Shown: piece by piece, positions 23,281 to 34,900 of the stretch
Layout: the number at the start of each line of letters is the position of its first letter
How positions within the stretch are numbered: position 1 is the first letter of the stretch
Origin: Armigeres subalbatus
Lineage: Eukaryota; Arthropoda; Insecta; Diptera; Culicidae
Direction of reading: 5' to 3'
DNA: 64,000 nucleotides
Assembly: GCF_024139115.2 (NCBI RefSeq)
Contig: NC_085139.1
Span: forward strand, 72,893,203-72,957,202
Notes under the pieces: generated by a model
What the model was told of the DNA's origin: nothing
What the model saw: only the letters and a program-made list of their open reading frames with translations
Databases searched by the model: none
Translations under genes and position numbers: made by a program

Positions 23281-25482
23281 AAATCCAATCTAAATCCAAT
23301 CCAAATCCAATCCAAATCCAAACCAAATCCAAATCCAATTCAATCCAATCCAATCCTAATCCAATCCAACTCCAATCCAAATCCAATCCAAATCCAATCC
23401 AATCCAAATCCAAATCCAATCCAAATCCAATCCAAATCCAATCCAAATCCAATCCAAATCCAATCCAAATCCAATCCAAACCAAATCCAAACCAATCCAA
23501 ACCAATCCAAACCAATCCAAACCAACCAAACCAACCAAACCAATCCAAACCAACCAAACCAATCCAAACCAATCCAAACCAATCCAAACCAATCCAAACC
23601 AACCAAACCAACCAAACCAATCCAAACCAACCAAACCAATCCAAACCAACCAAACCAACCAAACCAACCAAACCAACCAAACCAATCCAAACCAATCCAA
23701 ATCCAATCCAAACCAACCAAACCAACCAAACCAATCCAAATCCAATCCAAACCAATCCAAACCAACCAAACCAATCCAAACCAATCCAAACCAATCCAAA
23801 CCAATCCAAACCAATCCAAACCAATCCAAACCAATCCAAACCAATCCAAACCAATCCAAACCAATCCAAACCAATCCAAACCAATCCAAACCAACCAAAC
23901 CAATCCAAACCAATCCAAACCAACCAAACCAATCCAAACCAACCAAACCAATCCAAACCAATCCAAACCAACCAATCCAAACCAACCAAACCAATCCAAA
24001 CCAATCCAAACCAACCAAACCAATCCAAACCAATCCAAACCAAACCAATCCAAACCAATCCAAACCAACCAAACCAACCAAACCAATCCAAACCAATCCA
24101 AACCAACCAAACCAACCAAACCAATCCAAACCAATCCAAACCAACCAAACCAACCAAACCAACCAAACCAACCAAACCAATCCAAACCAATCCAAACCAA
24201 CCAAACCAACCAAACCAATCCAAACCAATCCAAACCAATCCAAACCAATCCAAACCAATCCAAACCAATCCAAACCAATCCAAACCAATCCAAACCAACC
24301 AAACCAACCAAACCAAACCAATCCAAACCAACCAAACCAATCCAAACCAATCCAAACCAACCAAACCAATCCAAACCAACCAAACCAATCCAAACCAACC
24401 AAACCAATCCAAACCAACCAAACCAATCCAAACCAATCCAAACCAATCCAAACCAATCCAAACCAACCAAACCAATCCAAACCAATCCAAACCAACCAAA
24501 CCAATCCAAACCAATCCAAACCAATCCAACCAAACCAATCCAAACCAATCCAAACCAATCCAAACCAATCCAAACCAATCCAAACCAATCCAAACCAACC
24601 AAACCAACCAAACCAACCAAACCAACCAAACCAACCAAACCAATCCAAACCAATCCAAACCAATCCAAACCAATCCAAACCAACCAAACCAATCCAAACC
24701 AACCAAACCAACCAAACCAATCCAAACCAACCAAACCAATCCAAACCAATCCAAACCAATCCAAACCAATCCAAACCAAACCAACCAAACCAATCCAAAC
24801 CAAACCAACCAAACCAACCAAACCAACCAAACCAACCAAACCAACCAAACCAATCCAAACCAATCCAAACCAACCAAACCAATCCAAACCAATCCAAACC
24901 AATCCAAACCAATCCAAACCAATCCAAACCAACCAAACCAATCCAAACCAATCCAAACCAATCCAAACCAATCCAAACCAACCAAACCAACCAAACCAAT
25001 CCAAACCAATCCAAACCAATCCAAACCAACCAAACCAATCCAAACCAATCCAAACCAAACCAACCAAACCAATCCAAACCAACCAAACCAAACCAATCCA
25101 AACCAACCAAACCAACCAAACCAATCCAAACCAACCAAACCAACCAAACCAATCCAAACCAATCCAAACCAACCAAACCAACCAAACCAATCCAAACCAA
25201 CCAAACCAATCCAAACCAATCCAAACCAACCAAACCAAACCAACCAAACCAACCAAACCAATCCAAACCAATCCAAACCAATCCAAACCAACCAAACCAA
25301 TCCAAACCAATCCAAACCAACCAAACCAATCCAAACCAATCCAAACCAACCAAACCAATCCAAACCAATCCAAACCAACCAAATCTAATCCAAACCAATC
25401 CAAACCAATCCAAACCAATCCAAACCAATCCAACCAATCCAAACCAATCCAACCAATCCAAATCCAACCAAACCAATCCAAC
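23281..25482 (+). repeat. CCAATCCAAA/CCAACCAAA satellite, array a
   Basis: 2.2 kb of mixed 10-bp (CCAATCCAAA) and 9-bp (CCAACCAAA) units, entered on the left through 11-bp AAATCCAATCC units (23281-23480). G is almost absent from the plus strand. In this composition every T is followed by C and TCA, CTA or TTA do not occur, so all six frames are open. The 700-740-codon frames (NPNQSKPIQT on plus, WFGLVW on minus) are therefore not evidence of protein coding. Confidence 0.96.
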
Positions 25483-25506
25483 TAGACATGTGCGCCGGTC
25501 ATATCA

Positions 25507-25611
25507 TCGGCGGCGGCGGCGTGGTGGTCACTTTGCCCGGCGGCGGCGGCGTCACGGCGGCGCGCCGTTGACTTTTATCGGCGGCGGCGGCGGCGGCGTG
25601 AACCGGCGTGG
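25507..25611 (+). repeat. GGC-rich tract right of array a
   Basis: Several CGGCGGCGGCGGCG runs separated by short spacers, including GGCGGCGCGCCG. It is one of two such tracts placed between the two C/A-rich arrays. Confidence 0.85.
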
Positions 25612-25979
25612 ATGAAAAAATAAATGGTTGAAAAAATCAATTTTACTGCGGATTTTTGGATTAACGCGGTTTGATTCACACGGTAGGAATCGCCCGTATA
25701 AAAACCGACTTCAGTGGATTAAAATTGCAATATTCTGCGTTTGCCGATCATCAAACAGCACATTCAAAATAGTCAATTGCCGGCTATACTAATCAATAAC
25801 TGATTTCAAAATGTTATTTGAATTACTACTATTTTGTTATTCTTTGATTTTGATTAATCAAATTTTAACAATAAATCCTGCTTCACTTTTTCGTGACCCC
25901 TTAGTGTTTCGGTGTCATAGAACAAATTGGTAATAACTTTTTTCAAAATCTAAATCTAATATTTTCCTGAAATTTGCCT
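25612..25979. other. unassigned AT-rich spacer
   Basis: Nothing recognisable is seen between the GGC tract and the degenerate GGAATTCC repeats. Confidence 0.4.
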
Positions 25980-27670
25980 AAATATGCCAACAAAGCTCTT
26001 GGTGGAGTTTCTAAAAGAACTTCTGGAGGAAACTATGTTTTTTTTAAATTCCTACAGGCATTTCTCAGTAAATTTCATTAGGAATTCCTTCGTAAAATCC
26101 TAATGCAATGTCTGCAGAATTTTTCTAAGAAAATTATTTTGAGCTTTTTAGTAGAATGTTTTCACTTGTCATAAGACTAGTTAGCTACTTTAGCTATTTT
26201 AGAAAGAAAAATCCATTCAGGTTCTTTTTGGGAAATTCCTTTAGTAAAACATAAAATATTCCTGCAGGAATTCATTCGGAAATGTATTAAAGAATGAACT
26301 ATTTTCTGATGGAATTCCTAAGAGAATTTTCTAAGGGACTTTCCGAGAAAATTCCTTAAGCAGTGTTGGAAAGTGTAGTAGGAACCTTTTAAAAAAAATT
26401 AGCAAATCCCCACAGACATTTCCAAAATACATCAGCGGCTGCTTCCGCATCTTCCTCGATTGCACACCCTAGAGCCAACGTCCTGTTCCAAGTTCTCTGC
26501 AAGTTCTTTTGCTGGTCTATCTTCCTGCATACGCACTACATGTCCAACCCACTGTAATCTGCCTTATTTTATCAACCTGCCTATGTCTGCATTTTTGTAT
26601 ACTTGGTTTAACTCGTGGTTCATTCATTCATCTACTCCATTTACCATTTTCCACCACGCTGCCAAGTATTGAGCACAGTATTTTCAACTCAAACACTTTG
26701 AGAATTTGATAATCTGCATCTTTTAACGTTCATGATTCATGGCCGTACAAGACGACTGGACGAATCAACGATGTGTACAGAGCTAGTCAGTTTTGTCAGT
26801 GTCTGTAGGTAGCTTCGTGAAGTTACAAAATAATTTTCTGGAGGAATTTTCAAAGGATTACCCTGAGAAATTCTCTATTAAATTGCTTAAAGTAGTTTTG
26901 GAAGAATTCCTATGGGAATTTCAGGAACAATTATTGTCAAGGAACTTGCTAAGGAACTCCTAGAGGAATTACTAAAAAAAAATTCCGAAGCTGACAGAAA
27001 TTTCCGAAGTAATCCGTTAATAAATTTGTGAAGGAGTTTTTAGAGATTTGGAATTTTGAAACAATTTCCTAAGGAACTCCTAAAACATTCTCTAGATATT
27101 TCAAAAAGAAGGATTTTCGGAAGGTATATCCGAATTTCTGAACGAAATCTTGACGGAATGTCCAAAGGAATTTTCGGAGATATCTAAGACTGTCAGAAGT
27201 TTCTTCAGGAGTTACTTTGAAAAAAACCTGCAGGGATTTCTACGGATATTCCTTCAGGAATTTGTTCAGGAATTCTTAAGGAAATTTCGTCCTAGAACTT
27301 TTCAAGGAATTCCAAAAGAGTTCTTAGAAGAATTTCTTGAGGAATTTTCGGGAAAACACCTTAACGATGTTCCCAAGGTTTTCTTAAACAAATTTCTGAA
27401 GGAACTTTTTCCGAAATAATTCCTCAGAGAAATTCCCGAATATAGCTGAGAGAATTTTCGAAAGACTTAATGGAATTCGTTTCCGGAGGGAACTCTTGGA
27501 CGAATCTCTATAGGATTTTTTGGTGAATTACAAAAAAAATCCTGGAGAAATCTAGGAATTACTTCAGAAATACCAGTAGGCATTTCCTCTGAAATTCTAT
27601 TAGAAATTGCTTCATAGATTCCTTTGAGAATTCCCCTGGAAATTCCTTCAAATATGCCTTAAGAAATTCC
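25980..27670. repeat. degenerate GGAATTCC-type minisatellite, block 1
   Basis: Loose tandem copies of a unit of about 25-30 bp with TCCTNAGGAATTC palindromic cores. An RTE fragment interrupts it (26440-26830). The Lys-Glu-Phe-Leu-rich frame at 27150-27419 is repeat-derived. Related blocks lie at 29090-29590 and 30269-31220. Confidence 0.65.
26440..26830 (-). mobile_element. RTE-clade LINE fragment, reverse-transcriptase C-terminal tail
   Basis: On the minus strand, short frames read LIRPVVLYGHESWTLKDAD, then FELKIL, NHELNQVYKNADI, then RLQWVGHVVRMQ. This is the conserved tail of RTE-type reverse transcriptases after the catalytic core. Stops and frame changes show a dead fragment. Other RTE pieces lie at 53440-54950 and 61155-61480. 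Confidence 0.65.
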
Positions 27671-27676
27671 TTTAGA

Positions 27677-27790
27677 GGTTGTCCATAAACCACGTAGACT
27701 CTTGAGGGGGAGGGGGTTCGAAAAAGTCTACGTCAGTCTACTAAGGGGGGCGGGGGCATACAAAAAGTCTACGTAGACTTTTTTTTCGGA
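27677..27790. repeat. ACGTAGACT palindromic G-rich element, copy 1
   Basis: CCACGTAGACT at the left and AGTCTACGTAGACT at the right enclose GAGGGGGAGGGGG and GGGGGGCGGGGG runs. A related copy is at 30157-30268. The G-runs fit a quadruplex pattern. Confidence 0.6.
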
Positions 27791-28285
27791 AAACATTTTA
27801 TACAGCAGCTTTGTGCAAAGTTCACTTGTTCGATTTTTTTTTCAATTTTTCCGTTTTTTTTTTTGCAAGACTTTACCGAAATAATCTCTTGAATCTCTTA
27901 TGGATTTCACTGAAGTAATAGTCTGAACTATGGCTAAAAAATATCATGATTTTAACAGCAAATTCTTCTGTGTTGAGCACGAAAATTCTCCAAAGTATTC
28001 ACGCAGCTAAATTTCTTACGGTTAAACTAAAAAAGAATATTGTTGATTCCAACAATCGATTTATTATTGAACCAAAAAGATTTAATTGTTGATTTAACAA
28101 TATTGTATGTTGAAAACAACAATATTATTTTAATTTCAACAGTATTTATTTTTGATCCGCGTTTGCGTTTTTGGGAATAGGCGTGTATTTTTGAATGTCA
28201 ACATTCTATATTTTTTCGCTCAAGTCTTGTCCTAATATAAAGTTCTTAAGTGATCCTAATTAAATAAAAAAAAATATATTTATAG

Positions 28286-28647
28286 AAAACTCGCTGTGAG
28301 GAGAGCTCAGCAACGTTGTGGTGCATACATATGCTTAGGTAAGTTCAAAACATACAAATAATTACCGAATTACTGTACAGATTTTTGTCATATTTTCAGA
28401 ATGAAACCAGAAAAGGAACTACCGTGTCCGTCTCCATGTATTCCCGGCCAAACAGATCTTGAAAAGACCAGGTATAAAGTGATATGTTTTTACTTTCGTT
28501 TGCAACCCAAATTTAAATTTGATCATAAAATCTGAACTAGAGTTTGAAAAAGTAAAAAAAATGTAATTTATTTTCAGGATTTTCTGTAGACAACTGCAGC
28601 CTCATATGCACCATCATAAACAACAGCAGATTGACCAACATAGATGA
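28286..28647 (+). CDS. small three-exon gene model inside the foldback element
   Basis: Exons 28286-28338 (acceptor TTTATAG, donor GTAAGT), 28400-28471 (acceptor ATTTTCAG, donor GTATAA) and 28578-28647 (acceptor TTTTCAG) join in frame. From the ATG at 28331 they give 49 residues: a start MLRMKPEKELPCPSPC, a second-exon end LEKTR, and a third exon rich in His and Gln (HMHHHKQQQ) ending at TGA 28645-28647. The frame is also open upstream through the whole first exon, so these may be the last exons of a longer gene. I recognise no family. It may be a captured host gene end or a remnant element gene. Confidence 0.4.
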
Positions 28648-28664
28648 TAATATACATATATTCT

Positions 28665-28670
28665 AATAAA
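28665..28670 (+). other. poly(A) signal of the small gene model
   Basis: AATAAA 18 bases after the model's stop codon, followed by further A-rich sequence. Confidence 0.45.
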
Positions 28671-29089
28671 ATGATAAAAATAAACATTTCCTGAGCATAA
28701 ACTTGTTTTTGTTTACCTTCGAGAAAAAAGAAGAAACTATATAAATACATACATATATAATGATTTCAACAATATTATATTGTTGAACTAACCGTATTCA
28801 CGCATTAAATCAACAATATAATCACAATTACTTCAACAATAATATTGTTGTTTTAACAATCAAGTAACTGAGATCTTGATTGTAAAAACAACAATATTAT
28901 GGATTGATTCAAACGGAGAATATTATTAGCCCTGAGCTAACAATATTTATTGTTGAAATCAACCCAGAATATTGTTGTTTCTACAATCCATTTTTCTGCG
29001 TGTTCTATAAAAAATTTCAAAATTTCCATTTGGATTACATTGATTACATTATAGATTCTACTAAAATATCCTTTAATTTTCGGCAGGAA

Positions 29090-29590
29090 CTTCTTTAGAA
29101 ACTACAAGTGATTCTTTAGAATTTTCACGGAGAATTATATCGCACTTCGACGAAAAATTATTTAGAATTTACAAATTTACATTTTGGAATATCCAAGAAG
29201 AAGTCTTTGGAATTTCCAAAAGACATTCTTTGGAACTTGTAAGGGGAATTCTCCGTAATTTCCGTGAGAAATTCTTCAGAATTTCCACTGAAGATTTTCT
29301 GGGAAGTCCCCGGGAAATTTTTCTTAATTTCTGAAATTCTTGGAATTTTCGCGAGGAATTCTTTGGACATACATAAAAGCGAAATTCTTGAGATTTCAAT
29401 GGAATGGAATTTTCAAGAAAAATATCGGAATTATCACGGAGAGTTCTTTGGAGTATTACCTGAAAACTTTGAAGGTTATTAATCGGGAAATTCTACGGAA
29501 TTTCTACTACAAACTTTTTGGAATGTAGACTTGACGTTCTCGGAATTTCAACTCGAAATTCTGAAAATTCTTGGGTTTTCTACAAATTTG
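29090..29590. repeat. degenerate GGAATTTCC-type minisatellite, block 2
   Basis: Loosely periodic TTTGGAATTTNC and GAAATTCTTNG units. Overlapping short frames on both strands are repeat-derived. Confidence 0.55.
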
Positions 29591-29952
29591 AACCGGCATG
29601 AAGAATTATAATTCAGATGCGTGACAGATTTTAAGCAGTGACGCGCCTATGCAAGTGCCGATGGCGGTGGCGCACACCTCTAGGAGGAATCAAATCCAAC
29701 AGAAATTAAATTAATTGGCTTCGAGATTTGGTTTCAGGAGCTATGGACAGAGGATTGAATTTGATTTCGTTGATATTGAGTTGGATTTTATTCAGTTTGA
29801 TTTTGTTAGGTTTGAAATTTGAATTTTACTGTAGTGTTCACAATGGATTTGAAAATAGATTTGTATATTTGAATTGCTGAAAACGTGGTTGATTTCCAAT
29901 TCTTTTCCAATCACTTATGACATTTTGTTAAATTTGAAAAAGTGTACGTGAT
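29591..29952. other. unassigned spacer
   Basis: AT-rich with weak TTTGAATTTGA repetition. No gene or element ends seen. Confidence 0.4.
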
Positions 29953-30157
29953 CGGGGTTCAGCCAAACCGCACCAAGCGGCTTTTCGACTGACTTGTAAT
30001 ATTTTGCTCGTACAAGGACAACGAAAATAGTTTCATATCAATTTAAGCATACATTTGCAGTAAGATATCCTCAGTTATGAGGTTGAGGGATATTCGATGC
30101 GATTTGCGATCAATTAAATCTGCTAAACGAAAGTTGGTGTGATTTGACTGAACCCCG
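29953..30157. mobile_element. MITE with CGGGGTTCAG ends
   Basis: 205 bp. The left end CGGGGTTCAGCCAAACC is matched by the complement of the right end, CGGGGTTCAGTCAAATC, with about 22 bp of terminal inverted repeat and three mismatches. Too short to code. Confidence 0.65.
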
Positions 30158-30268
30158 ACCACGTAGACTTCAAGGGGATGGGGGAGGGGTTTTTGAAAAG
30201 TCCACTAGGGGGGAAAGGGGGGTGGGTTAGAAAATGGGAAAATTCAGTCTACGTGGTTTGTGGGAAGT
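30157..30268. repeat. ACGTAGACT palindromic G-rich element, copy 2
   Basis: ACCACGTAGACTT at the left and AGTCTACGTGGTTT at the right form terminal inverted repeats. Between them lie GGGGATGGGGGAGGGG and a run of six-G tracts. It abuts the preceding MITE. Confidence 0.65.
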
Positions 30269-31220
30269 TGTTTAGAAATACTTTCAAAATCTCTTAAAGT
30301 AGTTCAAACGGGAATTATTTTCGAAAATCCAATCAGGCTCTCTTTTAAAAATGCCTTCGGAAATATATTTAGAAATTCCTGCACAAAACCCTCCAGGAAT
30401 TTTTTCAAAAACTTCTCCAAAAATTCATTTAAGAGCTCCTAAAAAAAAAATTCCTTGGATAATCTAAAAAAAACTCCACCAAGAATTCCTTTGGATATTT
30501 CACCAGGGATTTCTTTAAAAGTTCCTTCGAAAAGCCTCCCGGATTCCTTCTTAGAATTCATTGAAAATTAATTAGATAATGAAATAGTTTTAGGTGGAGT
30601 TACTAATTGAATTTTTGAAAAACTAAAACAAATAAATTAAACAACTAACGCTGAAAAAATCCGAAGGTATTACTGAAAGAATTTCGTAAAGAACCCATGA
30701 AGGCATTTTCGATGGAATTCCTGCAGGAAGTTCTGGAAGAATTCTCGAAGAATTTTTTAAAGGAATTGCTGGAAGAAGCTCTGAAGAAATTCCTTATGAA
30801 AATTTGGAAGAAATCCCTTATGCAATCTCTGGAAGAATTTATTAAAAGAATTCATAGAATAATTGCCGAAGAAATTCATGAGGAGGTATTCATTTAAAAA
30901 ATTGAAGAGTTGCTAAAAAGTTTTTGAAGAAACTCCAAATGGAATTTCTTGAGAAATTTGTTAAGAAATATCCGGAGGAATCGCTAAAGAAACTTCCGAA
31001 GGAATTCCTCAACGATTCTCCTAAGGAATTCTTAACAACATTTTCGTAGAAATGACTGAAACAATTTTTTTGTATGCATTCCATAAGGAATTTTCGGAGA
31101 AATATTGTAAGACATTTCCGGAAGAATACATAAAGTAATTTACCAAGCTTTTTTATTGAAACTTTTCGGAGGAATATCTGGAGCAATTTACTAGGAAATA
31201 TACCAAGTGGTTTTGGCACT
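30269..31220. repeat. degenerate GGAATTCC-type minisatellite, block 3
   Basis: Continues the family of 25980-27670, e.g. ATGGAATTCCTGCAGGAAG. The frame at 30697-30897 (FLQEVLEEFSKNF) translates the repeat. Confidence 0.6.
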
Positions 31221-31287
31221 TTGGGGATGTATTTAAGCCTTCACAAAAGCGTATGTGCCACAACAAACATAATTGGCGAGTTACCTA

Positions 31288-31482
31288 TAGGCAGTGTTGT
31301 CTTACACTCTGTGCAAGAAATTCTGCTCTTTGATTTTACTCCATCTAAACGGTGGACATTTAGAAAATTCAAATAGCCTTCTATTAGTTGCACTTACTTA
31401 GTTAGGATTGTAAAATCGTGTGGATGGAGTAAAATCAAAGAGCAGTTTTTTTTTTGCACAGAGTGTAGGACAAAACTGCCTA
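31288..31482. mobile_element. MITE with long TAGGCAGT terminal inverted repeats
   Basis: 195 bp. Arms of about 60 bp run from TAGGCAGTGTTGTCTTACAC through TTTGATTTTACTCCATC and back through GATGGAGTAAAATCAAA to ACTGCCTA. Arms are about 90 percent matched by eye, with a loop of about 75 bases. A TA-type target is possible from the flanks. Confidence 0.75.
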
Positions 31483-31897
31483 CAGATTTAGGTGCCCGAC
31501 TGAATGAGGCTTTGGCTTAGACGAATTCCAAGGACCATTTCAACACTTTTTGTATTATTCTACTTAGTAGATTAAATCTACTAGATACAGCCTAATTCAA
31601 ATTCACAACTAATCAACCAATCAATTCATTATCCAGTGTTTGTCACCACACTGTCTTAGAGGCACCATCACTTGAGGTAGATTTGAAATTGAATTCTGAC
31701 GAGTTCCACCTCAACTACATTCTAACAACAAACTAACAACAACAATCATAACACGAGTTTAGTACTATTCCAATCAATTCCACCACGTAGTATTGTCTTA
31801 CAAATACGTATTTCGACTCTGTAAGGCTATCTTCAGTGTCTCTTATTTTACTCGACTCGACTCAATTTAATTGATTTTTTTATTGCGATTAGTCATC
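31483..31897. other. unassigned spacer
   Basis: Contains ACAAATACGTATTTCGACTC and CTTCAGTGTCTC near 31800-31845, which resembles the end of a dispersed insect repeat. No gene seen. Confidence 0.35.
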
Positions 31898-31981
31898 GGC
31901 GTGGCAAAATTATGATCGGCGGCGCGCCGACCCAAAATAGCCGGCGGCGGCGGCGTGAGTAAAACCACCGGCGGCGGCGAT
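31898..31981 (+). repeat. GGC-rich tract left of array b
   Basis: GGCGGCGCGCCG, CCGGCGGCGGCGGCGTGA and CCGGCGGCGGCGA blocks. It shares the GCGCGCC core and CGGCGTG motifs with 25507-25611 and directly precedes the second C/A-rich array. Confidence 0.85.
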
Positions 31982-31990
31982 AGCCACAGG

Positions 31991-34900
31991 TCCAAATCCA
32001 AATCCAACCAATCCAAACCAATCCAAACCAATCCAAACCAATCCAAACCAATCCAACCAAACCAACCAAACCAACCAAACCAACCAAACCAATCCCAAAC
32101 CAACCAAACCAACCAAACCAATCCAAACCAATCCAAACCAATCCAAACCAATCCAAACCCAATCCAAACCAATCCAAACCAATCCAAACCAATCCAAACC
32201 AATCCAAACCAATCCAAATCCAACCAAACCAACCAAACCAATCCAAACCAATCCAAACCAATCCAAACCAACCAAACCAATCCAAACCAACCAAACCAAT
32301 CCAAACCAATCCAAACCAACCAAACCAACCAAACCAATCCAAACCAACCAAACCAAACCAACCAATCCAAACCAACCAATCCAAACCAACCAAACCAACC
32401 AAACCAATCCAAACCAATCCAAACCAAACCAACCAAACCAATCCAACCAAACCAACCAAACCAACCAAACCAATCCAAACCAACCAAACCAATCCAAACC
32501 AACCAAACCAATCCAAACCAATCCAAACCAATCCCAAACCAATCCAAACCAACCAAACCAACCAATCCAAACCAACCAAACCAATCCAAATCCAACCAAA
32601 CCAATCCAAACCAATCCAAACCAATCCAATCCAAACCAACCAAACCAACCAAACCAATCCAAACCAATCCAAACCAATCCAAACCAAACCAACCAAACCA
32701 ATCCAAACCAATCCAATCCAAACCAATCCAATCCAAACCAATCCAAACCAACCAAACCAAACCAACCAACCAAACCAATCCAAACCAACCAAACCAACCA
32801 AACCAACCAAACCAACCAAACCAACCAAACCAATCCAAACCAACCAACCAAACCAATCCAAACCAACCAAACCAACCAAACCAATCCAAACCAATCCAAC
32901 CAAACCAACCAACCAAACCAATCCAAACCAATCCAAACCAATCCAAACCAATCCAAACCAATCCAAACCAATCCAAACCAATCCAAACCAATCCAAACCA
33001 ATCCAAACCAATCCAAACCAACCAAACCAACCAAACCAATCCAAACCAACCCAACCAATCCAATCCAAACCAACCAAACCAATCCAAACCCAATCCAAAC
33101 CAATCCAAACCAATCCAATCCAAACCAATCCAAACCAATCCAAACCAACCAAACCAATCCAAACCAACCAAACCAACCAATCCAAACCAATCCAATCCAA
33201 CCAATCCAAACCAACCAAACCAATCCAAACCAATCCAAACCAACCAAACCAATCCAAACCAATCCAAACCAATCCAAACCAACCAAACCAATCCAAACCA
33301 ACCAAACCAATCCAAACCAACCAAACCAATCCAACCAAACCAACCAAACCAACCAAACCAATCCAAACCAATCCAAACCAATCCAATCCAAACCAATCCA
33401 AACCAATCCAAACCAATCCAAACCAACCAAACCAATCCAAACCCAACCAATCCAAACCAACCAAACCAATCCAAACCAATCCAAACCAATCCAACCAACC
33501 AACCAAATCCAATCCAAACCAATCCAAACCAATCCAAACCAACCAAATCCAATCCAAACCAACCAAACCAATCCAAACCAACCAAACCAATCCAAACCAA
33601 CCAAACCAACCAAACCAATCCAAACCAATCCAACCAAACCAATCCAAACCAACCAAACCAATCCAAACCAATCCAAACCAACCAATCCAAACCAATCCAA
33701 ACCAATCCAAACCAATCCAAACCAATCCAAACCAATCCAAACCAAACCAACCAAACCAACCAAACCAATCCCAACCAAACCAATCCAATCCCAAACCAAT
33801 CCAAACCAATCCAAACCAACCAATCCAAACCAATCCAAACCAATCCAAACCAACCAAACCAACCAAACCAATCCAAACCAAACCAATCCAAACCAACCAA
33901 ACCAACCAAACCAACCAAACCAATCCAACCAACCAAACCAACCAAACCAACCAAACCAATCCAACCAAACCAAACCAATCCAAACCAATCCAAACCAATC
34001 CAAACCAACCAAATCCAACCAAACCAATCCAAACCAATCCAACCAAACCAATCCAAACCAACCAAACCAATCCAAATCCAATCCAAACCAATCCAAACCA
34101 ATCCAACCAAACCAATCCAAACCAATCCAAACCAACCAAACCAACCAAACCAATCCAAACCAATCCAAACCAACCAAACCAATCCAAACCAATCCAAACC
34201 AATCCAACCAACCAAACCAATCCAAACCAATCCAAACCAATCCAAATCCAATCCAAACCAATCCAAACCAATCCAAACCAATCCCAAACCAATCCAAACC
34301 AACCAAACCAATCCAAACCAATCCAAACCAATCCAAACCAACCAAACCAACCAAACCAATCCAAACCAACCAAACCAATCCAAACCAATCCAAACCAACC
34401 AAACCAATCCAAACCAATCCAAACCAATCCAAACCAACCAAACCAATCCAAACCAACCAAACCAACCAAACCAACCAACCAATCCAAACCAACCAAACCA
34501 ATCCAAACCAACCAAACCAACCAAACCAATCCAAACCAAACCAACCAAACCAATCCAAACCAATCCAAACCAACCAAACCAACCAAACCAATCCAAACCA
34601 ATCCAAACCAATCCAAACCAATCCAAACCAATCCAAACCAATCCAAACCAATCCAAACCAACCAAACCAACCAAACCAATCCAAACCAATCCAAACCAAC
34701 CAAACCAATCCAAACCAACCAAACCAATCCAAACCAATCCAAACCAATCCAAACCAATCCAAACCAATCCAAACCAACCAAACCAATCCAAACCAATCCA
34801 AACCAATCCAAACCAACCAAACCAACCAAACCAATCCAAACCAACCAAACCAATCCAAACCAATCCAAACCAATCCAAACCAATCCAAACCAATCCAAAC

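Larger units (their letters stand above)
28000..29002. mobile_element. foldback/TIR element with CACGCAG ends
   Basis: Ends are CACGCAG (28000-28006) and CTGCGTG (28996-29002). Inside them, many AACAATATTGTT palindromes occupy both arms (28030-28145 and 28760-28990) and would fold into long hairpins. The central 28280-28680 contains a small spliced gene model with a poly(A) signal. No transposase motif is seen, so it would need enzyme supplied elsewhere. Confidence 0.6.

Noticed and set aside
23225..25485. Open frames of 700-740 codons
   Set aside because: Same compositional effect in array a; repeat peptides only.
27150..27419. An 89-codon Lys/Glu/Phe-rich protein
   Set aside because: It coincides with degenerate GGAATTCC minisatellite; similar frames arise in the other blocks of the family.
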